64,000 nucleotides of DNA from contig OZ010799.1 of the NCBI GenBank assembly GCA_963932465.1, forward strand, positions 158,840,761 through 158,904,760, in the 5' to 3' direction. Positions within the stretch are counted from its first letter, which is position 1. Each line of letters opens with the position of its first letter. Below the pieces are notes generated by a model. It saw only the letters and a list, made by a program, of their open reading frames with translations. It was not told the DNA's origin and ran no database searches. The position numbers and the translations under genes are program-made. This stretch comes from Maratus speciosus. Its lineage: Eukaryota > Arthropoda > Arachnida > Araneae > Salticidae. Below, piece by piece: positions 11,561 through 23,487 of the stretch.

Positions 11561-11947
11561 TAATTCAAGTGTAATAGTCGTAGACCCGAGCCAAACTTTA
11601 ATAGCAAACCCTACCTCTTTTCGATGTATTTAATTCCACTATTTTTTCTTTTAAATTTGTCCAATTTCAAATTTTGGAAAAAAAAAAAAAAAAAAAATTC
11701 CAGGCTTCTGCTAGAATCTCGGCACAAGGGACGTAGGTTGGGACCTCGGACGGACACGCGGAACGCCACGCTCCACCAGAATTTGAGAAATTAAACGCCA
11801 CAGAATTCGAAGAGCGCGGATTTCCCTTTAAGCCGAGACTCTACCGGAAGCCATGAAGAAAAGAAGGGAAAGAAAAAAATGAAAATTGGAAACCGGACAA
11901 ATTTGAAAAGAAAATTGATTAAATTAAAGACATCGAAAAGATTTAGG
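11561..11947. other. Unclassified repeat fragment, less AT-rich
   Basis: About 11700-11870 is relatively GC-rich (CGGACGGACACGCGGAACGC). The stretch 11888-11947 (ACCGGACAAATTTGAAAAG, TTAAAGACATCGAAAAGAT) matches 27570-27625, which lies inside an 868-bp insertion with a 5-bp target duplication. It is therefore likely part of the same element. That element continues after the hAT insertion at 12923, where GGACGGCTGCATC follows. No coding frame. Confidence 0.5.
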
Positions 11948-11955
11948 GGTCAATT

Positions 11956-12914
11956 CAGTGTTGCCAGATTGGGGATTTTGTCCCCATTTTGGGGAATTTT
12001 AAACCTCTAGGGGAATTTTTTGGGGACAAGAAGTTCGTGGGGAAATTTTTGGGGACTAAATAATTTTTGGAGAAAAACCTGGGGATTTCGTTTTTTTACT
12101 ATTTTCCGTAAAGATTTCGTTTTGGTCTTGTAGAAAAACTGGATCTGTCTCGACTCAATTTCGATTTGAAAAATGAAAATACAATCCAGAAATCGGAAAT
12201 ATCAATCATTATTTTCTTGGATGTGGTCGTGTTCGTTGTTTACTATGTCACACTACAGTTTACACATATTACAGATGCATGAGACTCTAAAGTCTTAAGC
12301 AGCTTAAACCTGAACGTGACTAAATCTGTAGGATTTTAATGAATAATTTCTTCGCCGTACTTTAAAAAAAATTAATTTAAATATGTAGAAAGTAGATATT
12401 TTTCTCTTATGATATACAAAAGCACATCGATTGATACAGCGAAAATACTTTGCATTATGATTATGTACTTCAGTATAGGGATGACAAAAAGAATTAAAAC
12501 AGCGTACCATCTTGGATTCATACAAATCCCAACGGATAGGAGATTATCTAAAGCTATGGAGCTAATGTAACAATAGTCCAACATTGTTAGACAATACTTT
12601 TAAAAACAAACGTAAAATAACTTGTCACTGCAAAATATATCTCTCATTCTCTTAATGTAGCTACAGAATATGCATTCAACCCAGTTTAAAAGTTTGTTTT
12701 TTGTAAATGGGGAATTTTTTCAAAAAAAGGCTTTATTTGGGGAAAATTTTTGAGCTCAATTTACTTAAATATTTTTTATAGTGATAAATTGAAAATTTAA
12801 AAATTCCCTTTTTGAGTAAAAACTGAGTTGGGGACTTTTGCAGAAAAAAACACTCATTTGGGGAAAATTTCAAAAATTTTGGGGAAATTGACTTTTGACT
12901 ATCTGGCAACACTG
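11956..12914. mobile_element. hAT-like non-autonomous element, 959 bp, with 8-bp target duplication
   Basis: Terminal inverted repeats CAGTGTTGCCAGAT and ATCTGGCAACACTG are perfect over 14 bp. The 8-bp target duplication GGTCAATT is perfect (11948-11955 and 12915-12922). Subterminal regions repeat GGGGAATTTT and GGGGACTTTT motifs in both orientations. No frame longer than about 73 codons and no hAT transposase signature, so it would need a partner transposase. Related end fragments occur at 33718 and 46671. Confidence 0.95.
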
Positions 12915-13071
12915 GGTCAATTGAACTATCGGACGGCTGCATCTTCTTCGAGCTTAATGGCGTTTAAACAATCTGAATTATTAATATTTTTTTTAAATAA
13001 AACATTTTCTCTTTAAAAGCCTAGATAACTTCTGGCTAAATATTTTTTTAAGCTTTTTAAATTATTATTAT

Positions 13072-13165
13072 TAACCCCTTAATTCTCGCTCCATTGATAT
13101 TCACGGGTTGTGACTTATTCAGATTGTTTGATTCCCACCAGTTTAATAAAATAGTGTAATCGGCT
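13072..13165 (-). mobile_element. TTAA miniature element, family R6, partial
   Basis: Reverse-oriented end of family R6: TTAACCCCTTAATTCTCGCT, then ATATTCACGGG, then TTTGATTCCCACCAGTTT. It matches the right part of 56539-56755. The other half is missing or unrecognisable. Confidence 0.65.
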
Positions 13166-14735
13166 TTACTATGGTACTAGCAGGTTGAGCCCGCTGCGCT
13201 GGTCCATTTTTCAAATAAACCTTCAATCAAACGAAATGGAGAATTCGACCCTGTATTTTAAATTAATATGGACCTTCACCTGGAATGTCCTTCCGTTATT
13301 TTCTGAATACGCATAGGACGCCATTGTACTATTATATTATCTGATGCGTTAGACGAAATTCGGGCGATTCAGAAGCAACTGTAGAGTTTAGGAAGGGAAA
13401 TGCGGCCGTTACAATTATCAGAAATTACAATGTTCTCTAATCACCACACTACTAAAAAAAAAGAGAATTACAATGATTGCAGATATTGACCATTTAACTT
13501 AAAGAATGTTCGGGTTATTCACTTTCGTTTGCTAATTCTTTTACTCCGGGCTTCTCAGCTTGGTGCTATGTGTGGAACTAATAACATAAATACAATATCT
13601 CTCAACGTTACATTATATTTGATCATATACGTTTTTTTTTGGCAGGTTTTCTACAGTTTCTTATCTTCGAATTCCAGTAGATTAAATACAGTCAAAACAG
13701 TATTAAACTTTTATATTTTAAAATATGTGAATCATATAAAAGTGGATATTTAAAGCTGAATTGTGTGAATAAAATTAAAACAATGTCATTTTAACTGGCG
13801 TTTCTTTTTACATACCAGTTTTAATCATGCAACTATTAACCTAGGAAAATACCCTCGATAACTGATTCAAATAGAAAACTAAATCTCTAGTTTTCATTCA
13901 ATAAAATATTCCCAATCATCCGTAATCGGATCCACAACCAAGTTTGATGATAAATTTTAGAAATGTTCGTAATAGTATGGCTACAAATGTACCAGAGTTA
14001 GCTACAAAGCAGAGTTAATTACGCACCAAATTACATTCCATTAAATAATGCCAAATTGTTGTTGTTTGAATTTTATATCTTTCACTATCAAAACTCTTTG
14101 CGAATGATAAATAAAGTTAGTTGTGCAAAATTTTTAGTAGTGATCTTTTTGGGAATCCGAAGATTTTTTTCACATTTCTCTAATGAGCGTAATGAGACGG
14201 AGAAATAAAAATGCCTTTATTTTCAAGACGTCATTATTCATCAGTCTGCCGCCTAAATAAAACTAAAAACGTTAATTTGTGACTACGATCAGCTGCTCGA
14301 GATGTGCATCAGCCAAAATTGCTTTATAATGATTGAAATTTTATTTGAATCTGAGGTACTTTTTTTTAAAACGTAGGCTAAATGAATAGATATTGTTCCA
14401 TTGGACACCTTTGGCATTTGAATATTTTTTTGTACATTCAAAGTGATACTTTCTTAGAGATAGTAAAATAACTGTAGATGAAAAATATATAATAGTAAAT
14501 ATTCTTTTGCGCATTTGAACCATAATAAAAAAACTCTTAAAGTTACTAATCGTTAAGTACAAATTTCGCGTAATCTTCTGAAATCGGATTTACCGTCGAC
14601 GGTTCCTTTCAAATATAAACGAATCTTCCAACATTATACAATTAAATTTGCCAATTGTAGGATGTTTGATTATAGAAGATTCATCCAATATCTTTTAATA
14701 ACATTTCTAAAAGAATGGAGGATGTGGAAAAAATG
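13166..14735. other. Unassigned DNA
   Basis: Slightly less AT-rich around 13190-13400. Frames at 13529-13753 (plus) and 14341-14562 (minus) resemble no known family. I see no repeats shared with other parts of the window apart from short AT tracts. Confidence 0.4.
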
Positions 14736-14739
14736 ACGA

Positions 14740-15000
14740 ATTACTAGCGAACATGAATTCTACTTTTTCAGAATTTAGTATCGCCCCCAACATTTTCATT
14801 ATTTTATTTTATTTTGATGGACTGATGGCTTCTAGTATTATGAAACAGCCATTATAAATGAAGTGTTAGGTGAAGATGAAAGAGCTGTCGTAAATTGTTA
14901 GACCTCCGATTTTCTGGTCAAAATGGGGGAAAAAAATGGCCATATTTTTTTTTTTTTTTTTTTTGAAAAAAAAACAAAAAATATGGACATTTTTTTTTAT
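14740..15000. repeat. Relative of the foldback at 2698-2985
   Basis: Shares TTTTTCAGAATTTAGT.TCGCCCCC, GATGGACTGATGGCTTCTA, CCATTATAAATGAAGTGTTAG and TTTTCTGGTCA with 2698-2890. Here the second arm is replaced by long T and A runs (14949-14964 and after), so the hairpin is lost or was never present. Non-coding. Confidence 0.75.
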
Positions 15001-16505
15001 AACCATCACTTCTTGTTTCTGACACTAACAATATCAGAGTCAAATTGCCAGTGTTCAGAATAGGACATTAATTTTGAGTTTGGAACAAATTTAATAAACT
15101 TAAATTTTGTTTTAAACCGTATAATTATGATAGTAAAATTTTAATATATACACATAAAGGTATATGACAAATTTGCAGTAGTAAAAATGCATTTATTTAA
15201 GTTAAACATAGTCTTACTAACTTCATATGAAGAGTAGAAAAAGGTTTTACTTAAAAATTATTTATCATAAAAAAAGTATCGTTCAAAATTTTATTGTGTC
15301 GCCAACCGAGCATTAAATCGCCAAGCAAATTAAATTTTCATTATTTTTTTACGAACGCTAAATCGAGGTTCTGTCGATTATTTTTATAAACATATTATAT
15401 GTCATGAGAAGAATATTCTATATATTCCTCATGAGAAGAATATTATATAATGTTTTCAAATATTTCTTAGCATGCGCTTATGGAAACTTCCTTGATATCA
15501 TCCTATCAATTTTTCAGACGCATTTTTCTTAACCTGATGCAAAAGATAAATAGCCAAATCTTATTTCAATTGCAATATTTTATCTGAGTAATTTTTTAAG
15601 CATTACGTACATTCCATTTCATGTTTAGATTAAATATTTTTTTTTTTAATATTATCACTCATTAAAACGAATTTTTTCTTTTTTTTTCTTTTAAATAAAA
15701 ATTATAACAGTTTTTTCTTTTATTTTTCGAGGTGTAATAGCCGTTTCAATTTTTTTTTTTTTTTTTTTAATCAACGATAAATTTCGCCAAGAAATAAAAT
15801 GGTAACCTTAGCGTCCAAAATAACAGAACTTTCCGTCATAAATCTATAATTAATCTACGTAGAATGATGTGTTATAGCTTAAAACCTTCCCTTTAACGAT
15901 ACCTATCTAACAGTATAAGTTCCGTCAAAATCCATGCAGTTGAACTTGAAATATAGATGTTCGAAACGAAATTTCCGTTTGGATTTTATATATACTAGGT
16001 GATCTTACCCGGACTTCCCGGGTTACAGAATATAGGTGAAAACACCTTTTTTAATTGCCCACTTAAATTTAAAAAGCATTTTTCATATGAAAAATACGAA
16101 TTATACGATGAAATAAATTTTTAAAATTTATCAAAAGCGATATTTTCTTATTACTCGCATGCTAAGAGTTATTTGACCAAGATTTTGCTATTTACGGCAT
16201 CCTTTTATATTCTGATAATTTCAGAACCTATGCATGTCTGTTAAATTTGTGTTTTATTTATATTATTTTATTTTTTATACATAGGAAAGTTTTTTTTAAT
16301 GGATATTAGCCGTGAGAAAATGATGAACTCTTTAAGGGCAAACGGATTGATCTTTCGTAATCGAGCTCCGCGCGATAGGGATAAATTAAAAAATATTTCA
16401 TGCTTTAAAATTGTTTTTAAAACCATAGACAGTCAGTAAACTGAGATGAACTCTGCAAACAAATTCCGTTTGAAAAAAAATCCTATTTGGTGATCTAAAA
16501 ATTTA
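15001..16505. other. AT-rich DNA with small duplications
   Basis: A 31-bp direct repeat (ATGAGAAGAATATT at about 15404 and 15431) lies at 15402-15450. T-runs occur at 15638 and 15751-15768. Near 15996-16025 the sequence AGGTGATCTTACCCGGAC with CCCGGGTTAC resembles the GC-rich end motif seen at 37930. No gene recognised. Confidence 0.4.
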
Positions 16506-16507
16506 AA

Positions 16508-16680
16508 TTGTACGATTACAAATATGTTAGATTTGTGTTTTTTTATATTATTATTTTATTAGTTTATAAAAGAAGTATTAATTTCGTTAATTTGTACTTC
16601 ACAAATATATTAGATTGGTGTTTTTTAATATTATTCTTTTATTTGTTTATAAAGGAAGTATTAATTTCGTTATGCAAAAA
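16508..16680. repeat. 83-bp tandem duplication
   Basis: Two adjacent copies of about 83 bp. ACAAATATGTTAGAT at 16518 recurs as ACAAATATATTAGAT at 16601, and both copies end AGTATTAATTTCGTTA. The 80-codon frame across it is simply the translation of this duplication and is not a credible gene. Confidence 0.75.
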
Positions 16681-16839
16681 TAGTCAGAAACAAATGCTGA
16701 ACAATGTTTGTTGCTTTATGCGCAAAATGTTTATTATTATTATGTATTGAAACCGGCACGTAATAAGATAAACTTTTAAAAAAATCATGCTTAAAAATTA
16801 TTTTAGAAAACATAATACATCAGTCAATTAAGATATGGT

Positions 16840-17035
16840 TTTTAAACAAATTGCATTTGAAAGTAAATGCAATTGCCCCTATTGGATGAAAATTGAAAAT
16901 GTACGATGGTCAGAAGAATTAAAAATTGCAGTAACGAAAATTTCAAGACCGAAATTTGATCGTGAAGTGTTGCCATTCGCAAAATGACGTCAGCGTTACG
17001 CTCTGATACGTTTGTTCTTTATAATATAGATACTT
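16840..17035 (-). repeat. Dispersed repeat family C, copy 2 (short)
   Basis: Ends TGTTGCCATTCGCAAAATGA then CGTCAGCGTTACG and TTCTTTATAATATAGAT, matching the 18535-18600 end of copy 3. The body is shorter. TGACGTCA at 16985-16992. Non-coding. Confidence 0.65.
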
Positions 17036-18025
17036 AATCAGTAAAAGATAATAAAGATCAGTTATTAGGATGCGGTTATCAATTGAGGATCTTAGGCTTG
17101 GTATTCTGGAATGAAAAACAGCAATTTTCACGTTCTCAAAATTTGCATACGCACTTCTCATATCCATATTCATCATTTAAAAAAAATTTGAATTTTGTTA
17201 GATCATTTTAGTATCATTTTAACTCAAAACTTGAAATTCACGATTGTCAGCAACATCTTTTATGTGGACAGACGCACTCTTTACTTGAGATTCTAATCTC
17301 AATTCCGGAGAGTAAAATTTTCCGTAATTTATGTTTTTAGACGCATTTGTGTTAAAATGTTTAGTTTTATCTAAGAAAATGATCGATTTCTTTTAAATAT
17401 GACTTCATATTCACTTAAATAAGCATTTCGCTTAGTGTGTGAAACTTAGTATCAGTACACATGCAGAAGGAAAATCAATATAGAAAATTTATGAGGAAAA
17501 TGCGTGTTTTCAAAAGCAGTATGTCATTTTTCGTTATTATGCCCCTAATATAATATTATGCTCCTAATGGGATTTTGCGCCACTAAACCCTATACAACAA
17601 TTTTGAATTTTTATCAGAAAATGACATGAATAAAGATAAAAATACGTAATTATTATTCTTTTGTCTGCAATAATGAAAGCTATCTAATTTTCACCATTTT
17701 GAAGAAATTTTACAAAAAGGCTTTTAAAATTAAAATATAAAAGTGGGGACATAAAAAAAGAGGTAGTGCGATCACATATACAAAGGAATAGCTTTCAGTT
17801 AAAATATATATATATATTAGTAAAATTGGTTCGGCAGAAAGATCAGGGCAGATGACTGAAAAACACACCTGTGTTTTAAATATATAGATTATATAAAATT
17901 ATGAAACATTAAATTAAGCAAATTATGTTATTTTGATAAAATTATAGTAGAATGTCCTAAAGAATAGCATTAAAATTTTATTAGTCGCGAGAATGTTGGA
18001 CAAAAACTAGAGAAAGCAGTTGGGG
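17036..18025. other. Unassigned, AT-rich
   Basis: No recognised gene or end motif. A (TA)n tract lies at 17805-17818. At 17540-17600 a short GC-poor duplication, CCTAATATAATATTATGCTC, repeats itself. Nothing else to report. Confidence 0.45.
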
Positions 18026-18027
18026 TA

Positions 18028-18605
18028 AAAATGACGCACTTCTACAAAACATATTTCAGTTTTAAGAATTAAATTACACGCTTTTTTATAAAATGACGTC
18101 ATTTGCATCCGCTACAGCAATCCAGTCTTAAACTTCATCTATATAGAAAAGCATGCATATGACGTCATTATCGCGGAATAACAGACAATATTGTTGACAT
18201 AGCACGTATTTTAATTTCAAGATTTTTTCAGGTTTTATGAGAAAATGGCAACAAAAAGATACAGTTATCTCCTATTTCAGGCTATTTTCCGTTTACTTTC
18301 AATAGAAATGGGGTACTTTTGTTGCCACGATTAGAAAAATGGTATTAAAAACTACAAAAAATTTAATATCTCAAAAATAAATTGAGATACAGCTTTCAAA
18401 CAAATTGCATTTAAAAGAGCATTTTTTTCCTTATACGACGGTGTAAAAATTTAAAATGTGCGATGTTTAGAAGCTTAAAAATTTGCAGTAAATTAAATTG
18501 CAAAACCAAAATTTTATTTCAAATTTCAAAGTGTTGCCATTCGCAAAATGACGTATGCGTTACGCACAGATATGTTTGTCCTTTATAATATAGAAGATAA
18601 TAGAT
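18028..18605 (-). repeat. Dispersed repeat family C, copy 3 (most complete)
   Basis: About 570 bp. In family orientation it starts TCTATATTATAAAGGACAAA, then CGTAACGCATACGTCATTTT, then the ATCGCACATTTTAAA segment, a T-rich tract near TTGTAGTTTTT, and CTTTTTGTTGCCATTTTCTC. It carries two TGACGTCA sites (18094-18101 and 18160-18167). The TCTATAT start resembles the 5' end of the Helitron at 52065, so a Helitron-type origin is possible, but no 3' hairpin was found. Confidence 0.7.
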
Positions 18606-19208
18606 TATTTTACCTGTCATTAAATAAGATGAATATTTCTTTTCAGAAAGGTAGTGCAAATGAGCAATTTTAATTTTAAACCGTAATTTAATGTGACCAT
18701 TAAGGGGTTAAACACTTATGGAAGGTTTTTAAATTGCGTTGTTAATCATTCGTTACCATACATATTAGCAATGTGATTTGTCAAGCACAATAAAATAATA
18801 AGTTATGCCCCCTAAACAGCTGTTTATTAGTTCCAAAATGTAGTAATGTTATTTTTTTCTGTATTATATGCTTTGTTTCTAAATAACAAGGGTTATTTTT
18901 CTCTAGATGAGGATGTTTTTGAAGATTAAATGTTGCTAGTGCAATGTTACTTTTCAGAATACTTTCTATAGCAGTTTGTTTGAAACATGTATCAATTTTC
19001 TGTTGTTAATTTTATTTAGGATAATTCCCAAAATAATCTCAAACAGGCAGAGAATTTAAATATTTGTAGATTTCTAAAAATAGTGTTAATGTATCTGATT
19101 TTTTAATCTAACAACGTGTCACATATAAATAAATACTTGTTTGCTACTTTAATGTAAAGTAAACATAAATATAGGGCTCGAAAAAAAAAAAAAAAAAAAA
19201 AAAAAAAA
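18606..19208. other. Unassigned DNA ending in a 28-bp A-run
   Basis: AT-rich sequence without recognised genes. It ends in an uninterrupted run of 28 A (19181-19208), directly before the next family C copy. The matching copy at 25741 also follows an A-rich tract, so the run may belong to the repeat. Confidence 0.45.
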
Positions 19209-19710
19209 GCAATTTAAGACATAAAAAATCGCACGGAGTTGATCATACATTACCTACGCCATGGATTAAACATTAACATTCCTGGACCCATCATGAAGAA
19301 ATTTTAAAAGAAATTTCAGTTTTAAAATTTTCGGCACTGTAAATTTTTAAACTTCTACGGAGCTGGTCATACATTACGTACGCCATGGATTAAACATTAA
19401 TATTCCTGGACCAATTTTAAATGAAATTTCATTTTTAAACTTCTAAACATCCCACAATATTACTTTTTATATAGTCGTATAGAGAAAAAAAAATGCATTT
19501 TTAATTGTTTGAAAGCTGTATCTCAATTTGTTTCTGAGTTATTATTTTTTTTTTGTAGTTTTTATTACCTTTTTGTCATAGAAGCAACAGAAGTATCCAT
19601 CTGTACAGACCAATCTAGCTTACTGTATAGACCAATCAGAAAACGAATAAAATGCGGGATTCAACTAATAAAACGCTTCAGATATATTTTTGATTTCATA
19701 CCCTGACCGA
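19209..19710 (+). repeat. Dispersed repeat family C, copy 4, with internal duplication
   Basis: Closely matches 25805-26340. Shared landmarks are AAAAAATCGCACGGAGTTGA, ATACATTACGTACGCCA, GAAAGCTGTATCTCAATTTG and TTCATACCCTGACCGAGGA. CATACATTACGTACGCCATG plus AACATTAA occurs twice (19246 and 19370), so this subfamily carries a 125-bp internal direct repeat. The 65-codon frame at 19509-19706 lies inside the repeat and is not a gene. Confidence 0.75.
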
Positions 19711-19899
19711 GGACAATAACCATTTTTCCAAATGGTTAAAAATAAGGAAAAGGTTAATACAACTGGCGATTTATTGCCTAAACCTGCGGAGCACTACTTA
19801 TTCCGATAAAATTAAAGTGCCCGTGAGATACACAACGCAAGTATGCATTTGCCATCAATAAAGGCAATTTTTGGAGTTTAAAGAAGCTAAAAATATCCA

Positions 19900-20165
19900 T
19901 ATCATAAATAACAAAGTGTCCGTTCATAACGCTGAAGTCAGTTTAACGGCGGCAACGCAGTCGATTAAATTTGACTTTTACTGCAATTTTTTTTAATTTC
20001 TAAATATTGCACATTTTCAATTTTTACACCGTCAAATTGGGAAAAAAGTTTCGCTTTCATATGCAATTGTGTTTCAAAATTATATAGTAATTTGTTTAAA
20101 AACTGTATTACTATTTTCCTAATTTTTATTGTTTTTAAAATAATTTCAAAGCAATTGTTTCATCA
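19900..20165. repeat. Dispersed repeat family C, diverged copy 5
   Basis: Weaker match: TAACGCTGAAGTCAG, GCAACGCAGTCGATTAAAT, CTAAATATTGCACATTTTCA, ATTTTTACACCGTCAAATTG. Orientation is as in copy 4. It corresponds best to the copy at 41643-41960. Confidence 0.5.
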
Positions 20166-20985
20166 ATCGCTATCGCGTGCAAACGATTACGAAGATAATT
20201 CGGTTGGATATAAATTACTATAAATATCTCAGCATTTGTTTCCAGGTTATATTCCATAAAGAAATTAAACATTTATCAATGAATAAATAAATATATATAT
20301 ACATATATAATTTAAACTCAAATTTAATACGTATAATTCAACTACGCGTTTAAACTGCTGTTTGTAAATAGTGATCTCTGGCGATTTCTTCCGATTTTAA
20401 CTTCTGGCGCGAGGACAATATGAAAGATACCGACAATATATGCGGTCGCTTTTAGTAAAATTCAAATCTTTGTTTGAATGCTAAATTGTTATCTCTCAAA
20501 TAAATGTTATTTTTGGCATGGTTAGTGGGCATTCTAAAAAATATATTAAATGTAAAAAATCTATTAGAGATATAAATGAAAGTAATCGTTTTCACTGATA
20601 TTCTCTAACACGGGAATTCCGGCCTTATTTTCTTATATTTCTAATAGAAAAATTAATTGTATATGAGAATGACATTGTACAAAGTGTCTCAAAAAATTAA
20701 AACACGGTTTAATTATGTAACTCTTGGAGATAAATAGACCTTGTAAATTTCAAAAATGTTTTTGAGTTGTGATAGCCTAAGAGGGACTGCTCAGACGAGG
20801 ATCTAGTCTGTAGAGAATAGTATGCCTCCCAGTCACCTTTATTAAGGTTTAAAAAAAAGAAAAGAAAGAAAGAAAATTACAATGAAAAAATTACAATGTC
20901 CAGCCGGAGCTGTACCCGCCGTTAAACGTAACAAGGGCGGGTTTGAAAAAAAGTTGGCTCAAGAAAAAAATAATAATTACAAACT
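20166..20985. other. Unassigned DNA
   Basis: AT-rich; a palindromic (TATA) patch at 20290-20310. The 86-codon frame at 20882-21142 runs into the hAT-like element at 20990 and is not a credible gene. Confidence 0.4.
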
Positions 20986-20989
20986 ACAG

Positions 20990-21173
20990 CAGGGTTCGTA
21001 CGGGTACCGTTATTTTAAAGGCAAAATATCAGTATTTTTTTTTTTTTTACAGAAAAATAAATCTAGTTTAAACGCGCGAAATTTGATCTTTTTTAAGGAG
21101 AGATTTTCTATAAGAAAATACTGGTACCGAAAAATTTCTTAAACTGAAAATTCAAGGACCCGTACGAACACTG
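20990..21173. mobile_element. hAT-like miniature element, copy 2
   Basis: 184 bp, same family as 9820-9994. Ends CAGGGTTCGTACGGGTAC and GGACCCGTACGAACACTG. Flanking TACAG is repeated on both sides (20985-20989 and 21174-21178). The interior contains CAGTATTTT and GAAAATACTGGTACC, an inverted pair that resembles the core of the TTAA elements. Non-coding. Confidence 0.85.
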
Positions 21174-21955
21174 TACAGTCAAAGATCAGTTTGCCTGATC
21201 TCAGATCTCTTTGCCATGGAAGATCCCTCAATGCGACACGCAGCAGAGATTGAGAAGTTCTGCATTGGGATTTGCAACTGACGGCTGATCTTTTAGAAAA
21301 AGAAATATTTTAAGTAACTTTCTTTTAAGTGGGAGTCTATTTAGGATATTGCAAAGCCATTCCTTGGAAGGATGGCAGGCTTCTTAATATATCTCTATGC
21401 TGTTAGCGAGTAGGTGAAGTAATAATGGGAGGGTGACGCCACTACGCCGCACTCGCAAAAGAATGTGTCTGCGCATTTAAATTTATGGAGGTAAATTCGA
21501 AAGGGATCATAATGTTCAAAATAAGATAAGATAGAGGATTGTGCTGATGAAATAGTCCTGACATTAATTTTCAAAATTACGCTTTTTAAATTTTTATACG
21601 GCCTTTAAGTCCTTAAGTTAAAATTAGAATATTTTCCAAATACAACAGTAAAAATTTAATCTTTCCTTGGCAAAATTGAATATTTTTCTGATACTTTGAA
21701 TTTCATAAACTATAGGAACTTCTTGGCTCTAAAAGCGGACAGATGACTTTTAAGTGCATAAAAGCTCCCAGATTTTATAGTGTTGACAGTATCATAATCC
21801 GGTGAACTTTGGTTTTGGAAAAATGGAAAGTTTCTTTTTGTACATATCAAATCATTTAATATTATTTTCTAAATATAAATTATAGGATCCAGGAACAGTA
21901 TATAAATTCAAAAGTGTAACTTTTAATACCAATAAGTGTAAAATTTAATAGCAAT
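21174..21955. other. Unassigned DNA, partly less AT-rich
   Basis: 21180-21480 is less AT-rich than its surroundings (CTCAATGCGACACGCAGCAG) but no reading frame or family was recognised. The rest is AT-rich. Possibly a fragment of an unrecognised element. Confidence 0.35.
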
Positions 21956-22206
21956 GCTTTTTCACCAATATAAGCTAATTCATACGTTATTTTGATCCCT
22001 TTTTTGTAAGACATAATCTTGACTCTTACCTTATATGCTACCAAATCTAATTTCTAACTTATACTAACTTATCTTAATTGCTACCTACACAATCTTACTT
22101 CCTACTGGACTTTAGATAGAAATCTTAGTTTTATGCTTCATTTTTAGGCTAATTCATATGTTATTTTGATCACATTTTTTAATCATTATTTTGATCGAAA
22201 TGTTAT

Positions 22207-23487
22207 TTTGATCACTTTTTTCATCATTTTTACTTTCTTCTATCTTTACAAGAAGAAAGTATTGGTTTCGTGAAAATTTTCGAATTCCAGTTTTCGACGG
22301 ATTTACACGTTTTAGGGGTCAGAGATTCCGAAAAACATGTTTTTACAAAATGTCTGTCTGTGAGTCTGTCTGTCTGTCCGTCTGTCTGTCTGTCTGTCCG
22401 TCTGTCTGTCTGTCCGTCTGTCTGTCTGTATGTGACACAAATTTTGTGGGCGCTGTATCTCAAGAACTAATGCACGGAATTTAATAAAAAATGATATTTA
22501 GTTAGACCCTGATATAAATTGGTGCTGATTAGTTTTTGGTGTAAATCGCTCAACAGGTGGCGCTGCTATGCAGCATTTTTCACGATTTCTGCAATAGCTC
22601 AATCTCCAGAACTAACGCACGGATTTCCACCAGACATCAGATTCTGTTAGTCCTTGACATGAATTGAAGTTTTATGCATTTTGGTGTAAATCGCTCAATA
22701 GGTGGCGCTGTTGTGCAGCATTTTCCACGATTTCTCAAATAGCTCAATCTCCAGAACTAATGCACGGATTTTCATCAAACTTCAGATTCAGTTAGTCCTT
22801 GACATGAGTTGACGTTTTATGCATTTTAATGTAAATCACTCAATAGTGGCGCTGCTGTGCAGCATTTTTCACGATTTCTGCAATAGTTCAATCTTCAGAA
22901 CTAATGCACGGATTTTAATCAAACTTCAGATTCTGTTAGTCCTTGACATGAATTGAAGTTTTATGCATTTTGGTGTAAATCGCTCAATAGGTGGCGCTGT
23001 TGTGCAGCATTTTCCACGATTTCTCAAATAGCTCAATCTCCAGAACTAATGCACGGATTTTCATCAAACTTCAGATTCAGTTAGTCCTTGACATGAATTG
23101 ATGTTTTGTACCTTTTCGTCTAAATCGCTCAAAAGGTGGCGCTGCTGTGCTGCATTTTTTGTGATTTCCACAATAGCTATAGCTCCAGAACTAATGCACC
23201 GATTTTCATCAAACTTCAAATTCCGGTATACCTTAATATGGATTAGTGCTGTTTGTGTTTGGGTGCAAATCGCTCAACAGGTGGCGCTGCTATGCTGCAA
23301 TTTTCAGAATTTCCCCTACAGCTCTATCTCAATAAGTAATGGACGAATTTTCATCAAACTTCAAATTCAGGTATACTTTGATACGAATTGGTTCTAAATT
23401 GATGTAATTTCTTTTACTATTTAAATGATTTAATTGACGTGATTTATATAGAAGAAAGTTTAGTGATGGCCACAACATACTAGTTAA
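22207..23487 (+). mobile_element. Pearl/Helentron-like element with six 145-bp tandem units
   Basis: From left: a hairpin (ACTTTCTTCT paired with AGAAGAAAGT), a unique region, a TCTG/TCCG tetranucleotide tract (22349-22430), then tandem units whose anchor CGCTCAA falls at 22547, 22692, 22837, 22981, 23126 and 23271. Spacing is 145, 145, 144, 145 and 145 bp. Each unit includes GGTGGCGCTGCTGTGCAGCA and AACTAATGCACGGATTTTCA. It ends AGAAGAAAGTTTAGTGATGG and CTAG. It sits inside the GATC-rich array. The period is not a multiple of three, so the 99-codon frame at 23098-23397 is not meaningful. Confidence 0.8.
22349..22430. repeat. TCTG/TCCG microsatellite
   Basis: About twenty tetranucleotides of TCTG with TCCG interruptions in a roughly regular order. 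It is part of the pearl-like element that surrounds it. A shorter reverse version lies at 2525-2565. Confidence 0.9.

Noticed and set aside
12304..12584. Two overlapping minus-strand frames inside the hAT-like element
   Set aside because: No hAT transposase features, and the two use different frames of the same DNA.
22230..22470. Overlapping frames on both strands rich in QTDRQTDG or LSVCPSVC
   Set aside because: They are translations of the TCTG/TCCG microsatellite and have no protein support.
23098..23397. 99-codon frame
   Set aside because: It runs across two 145-bp tandem units; the period is not a multiple of three and the units encode different peptides.
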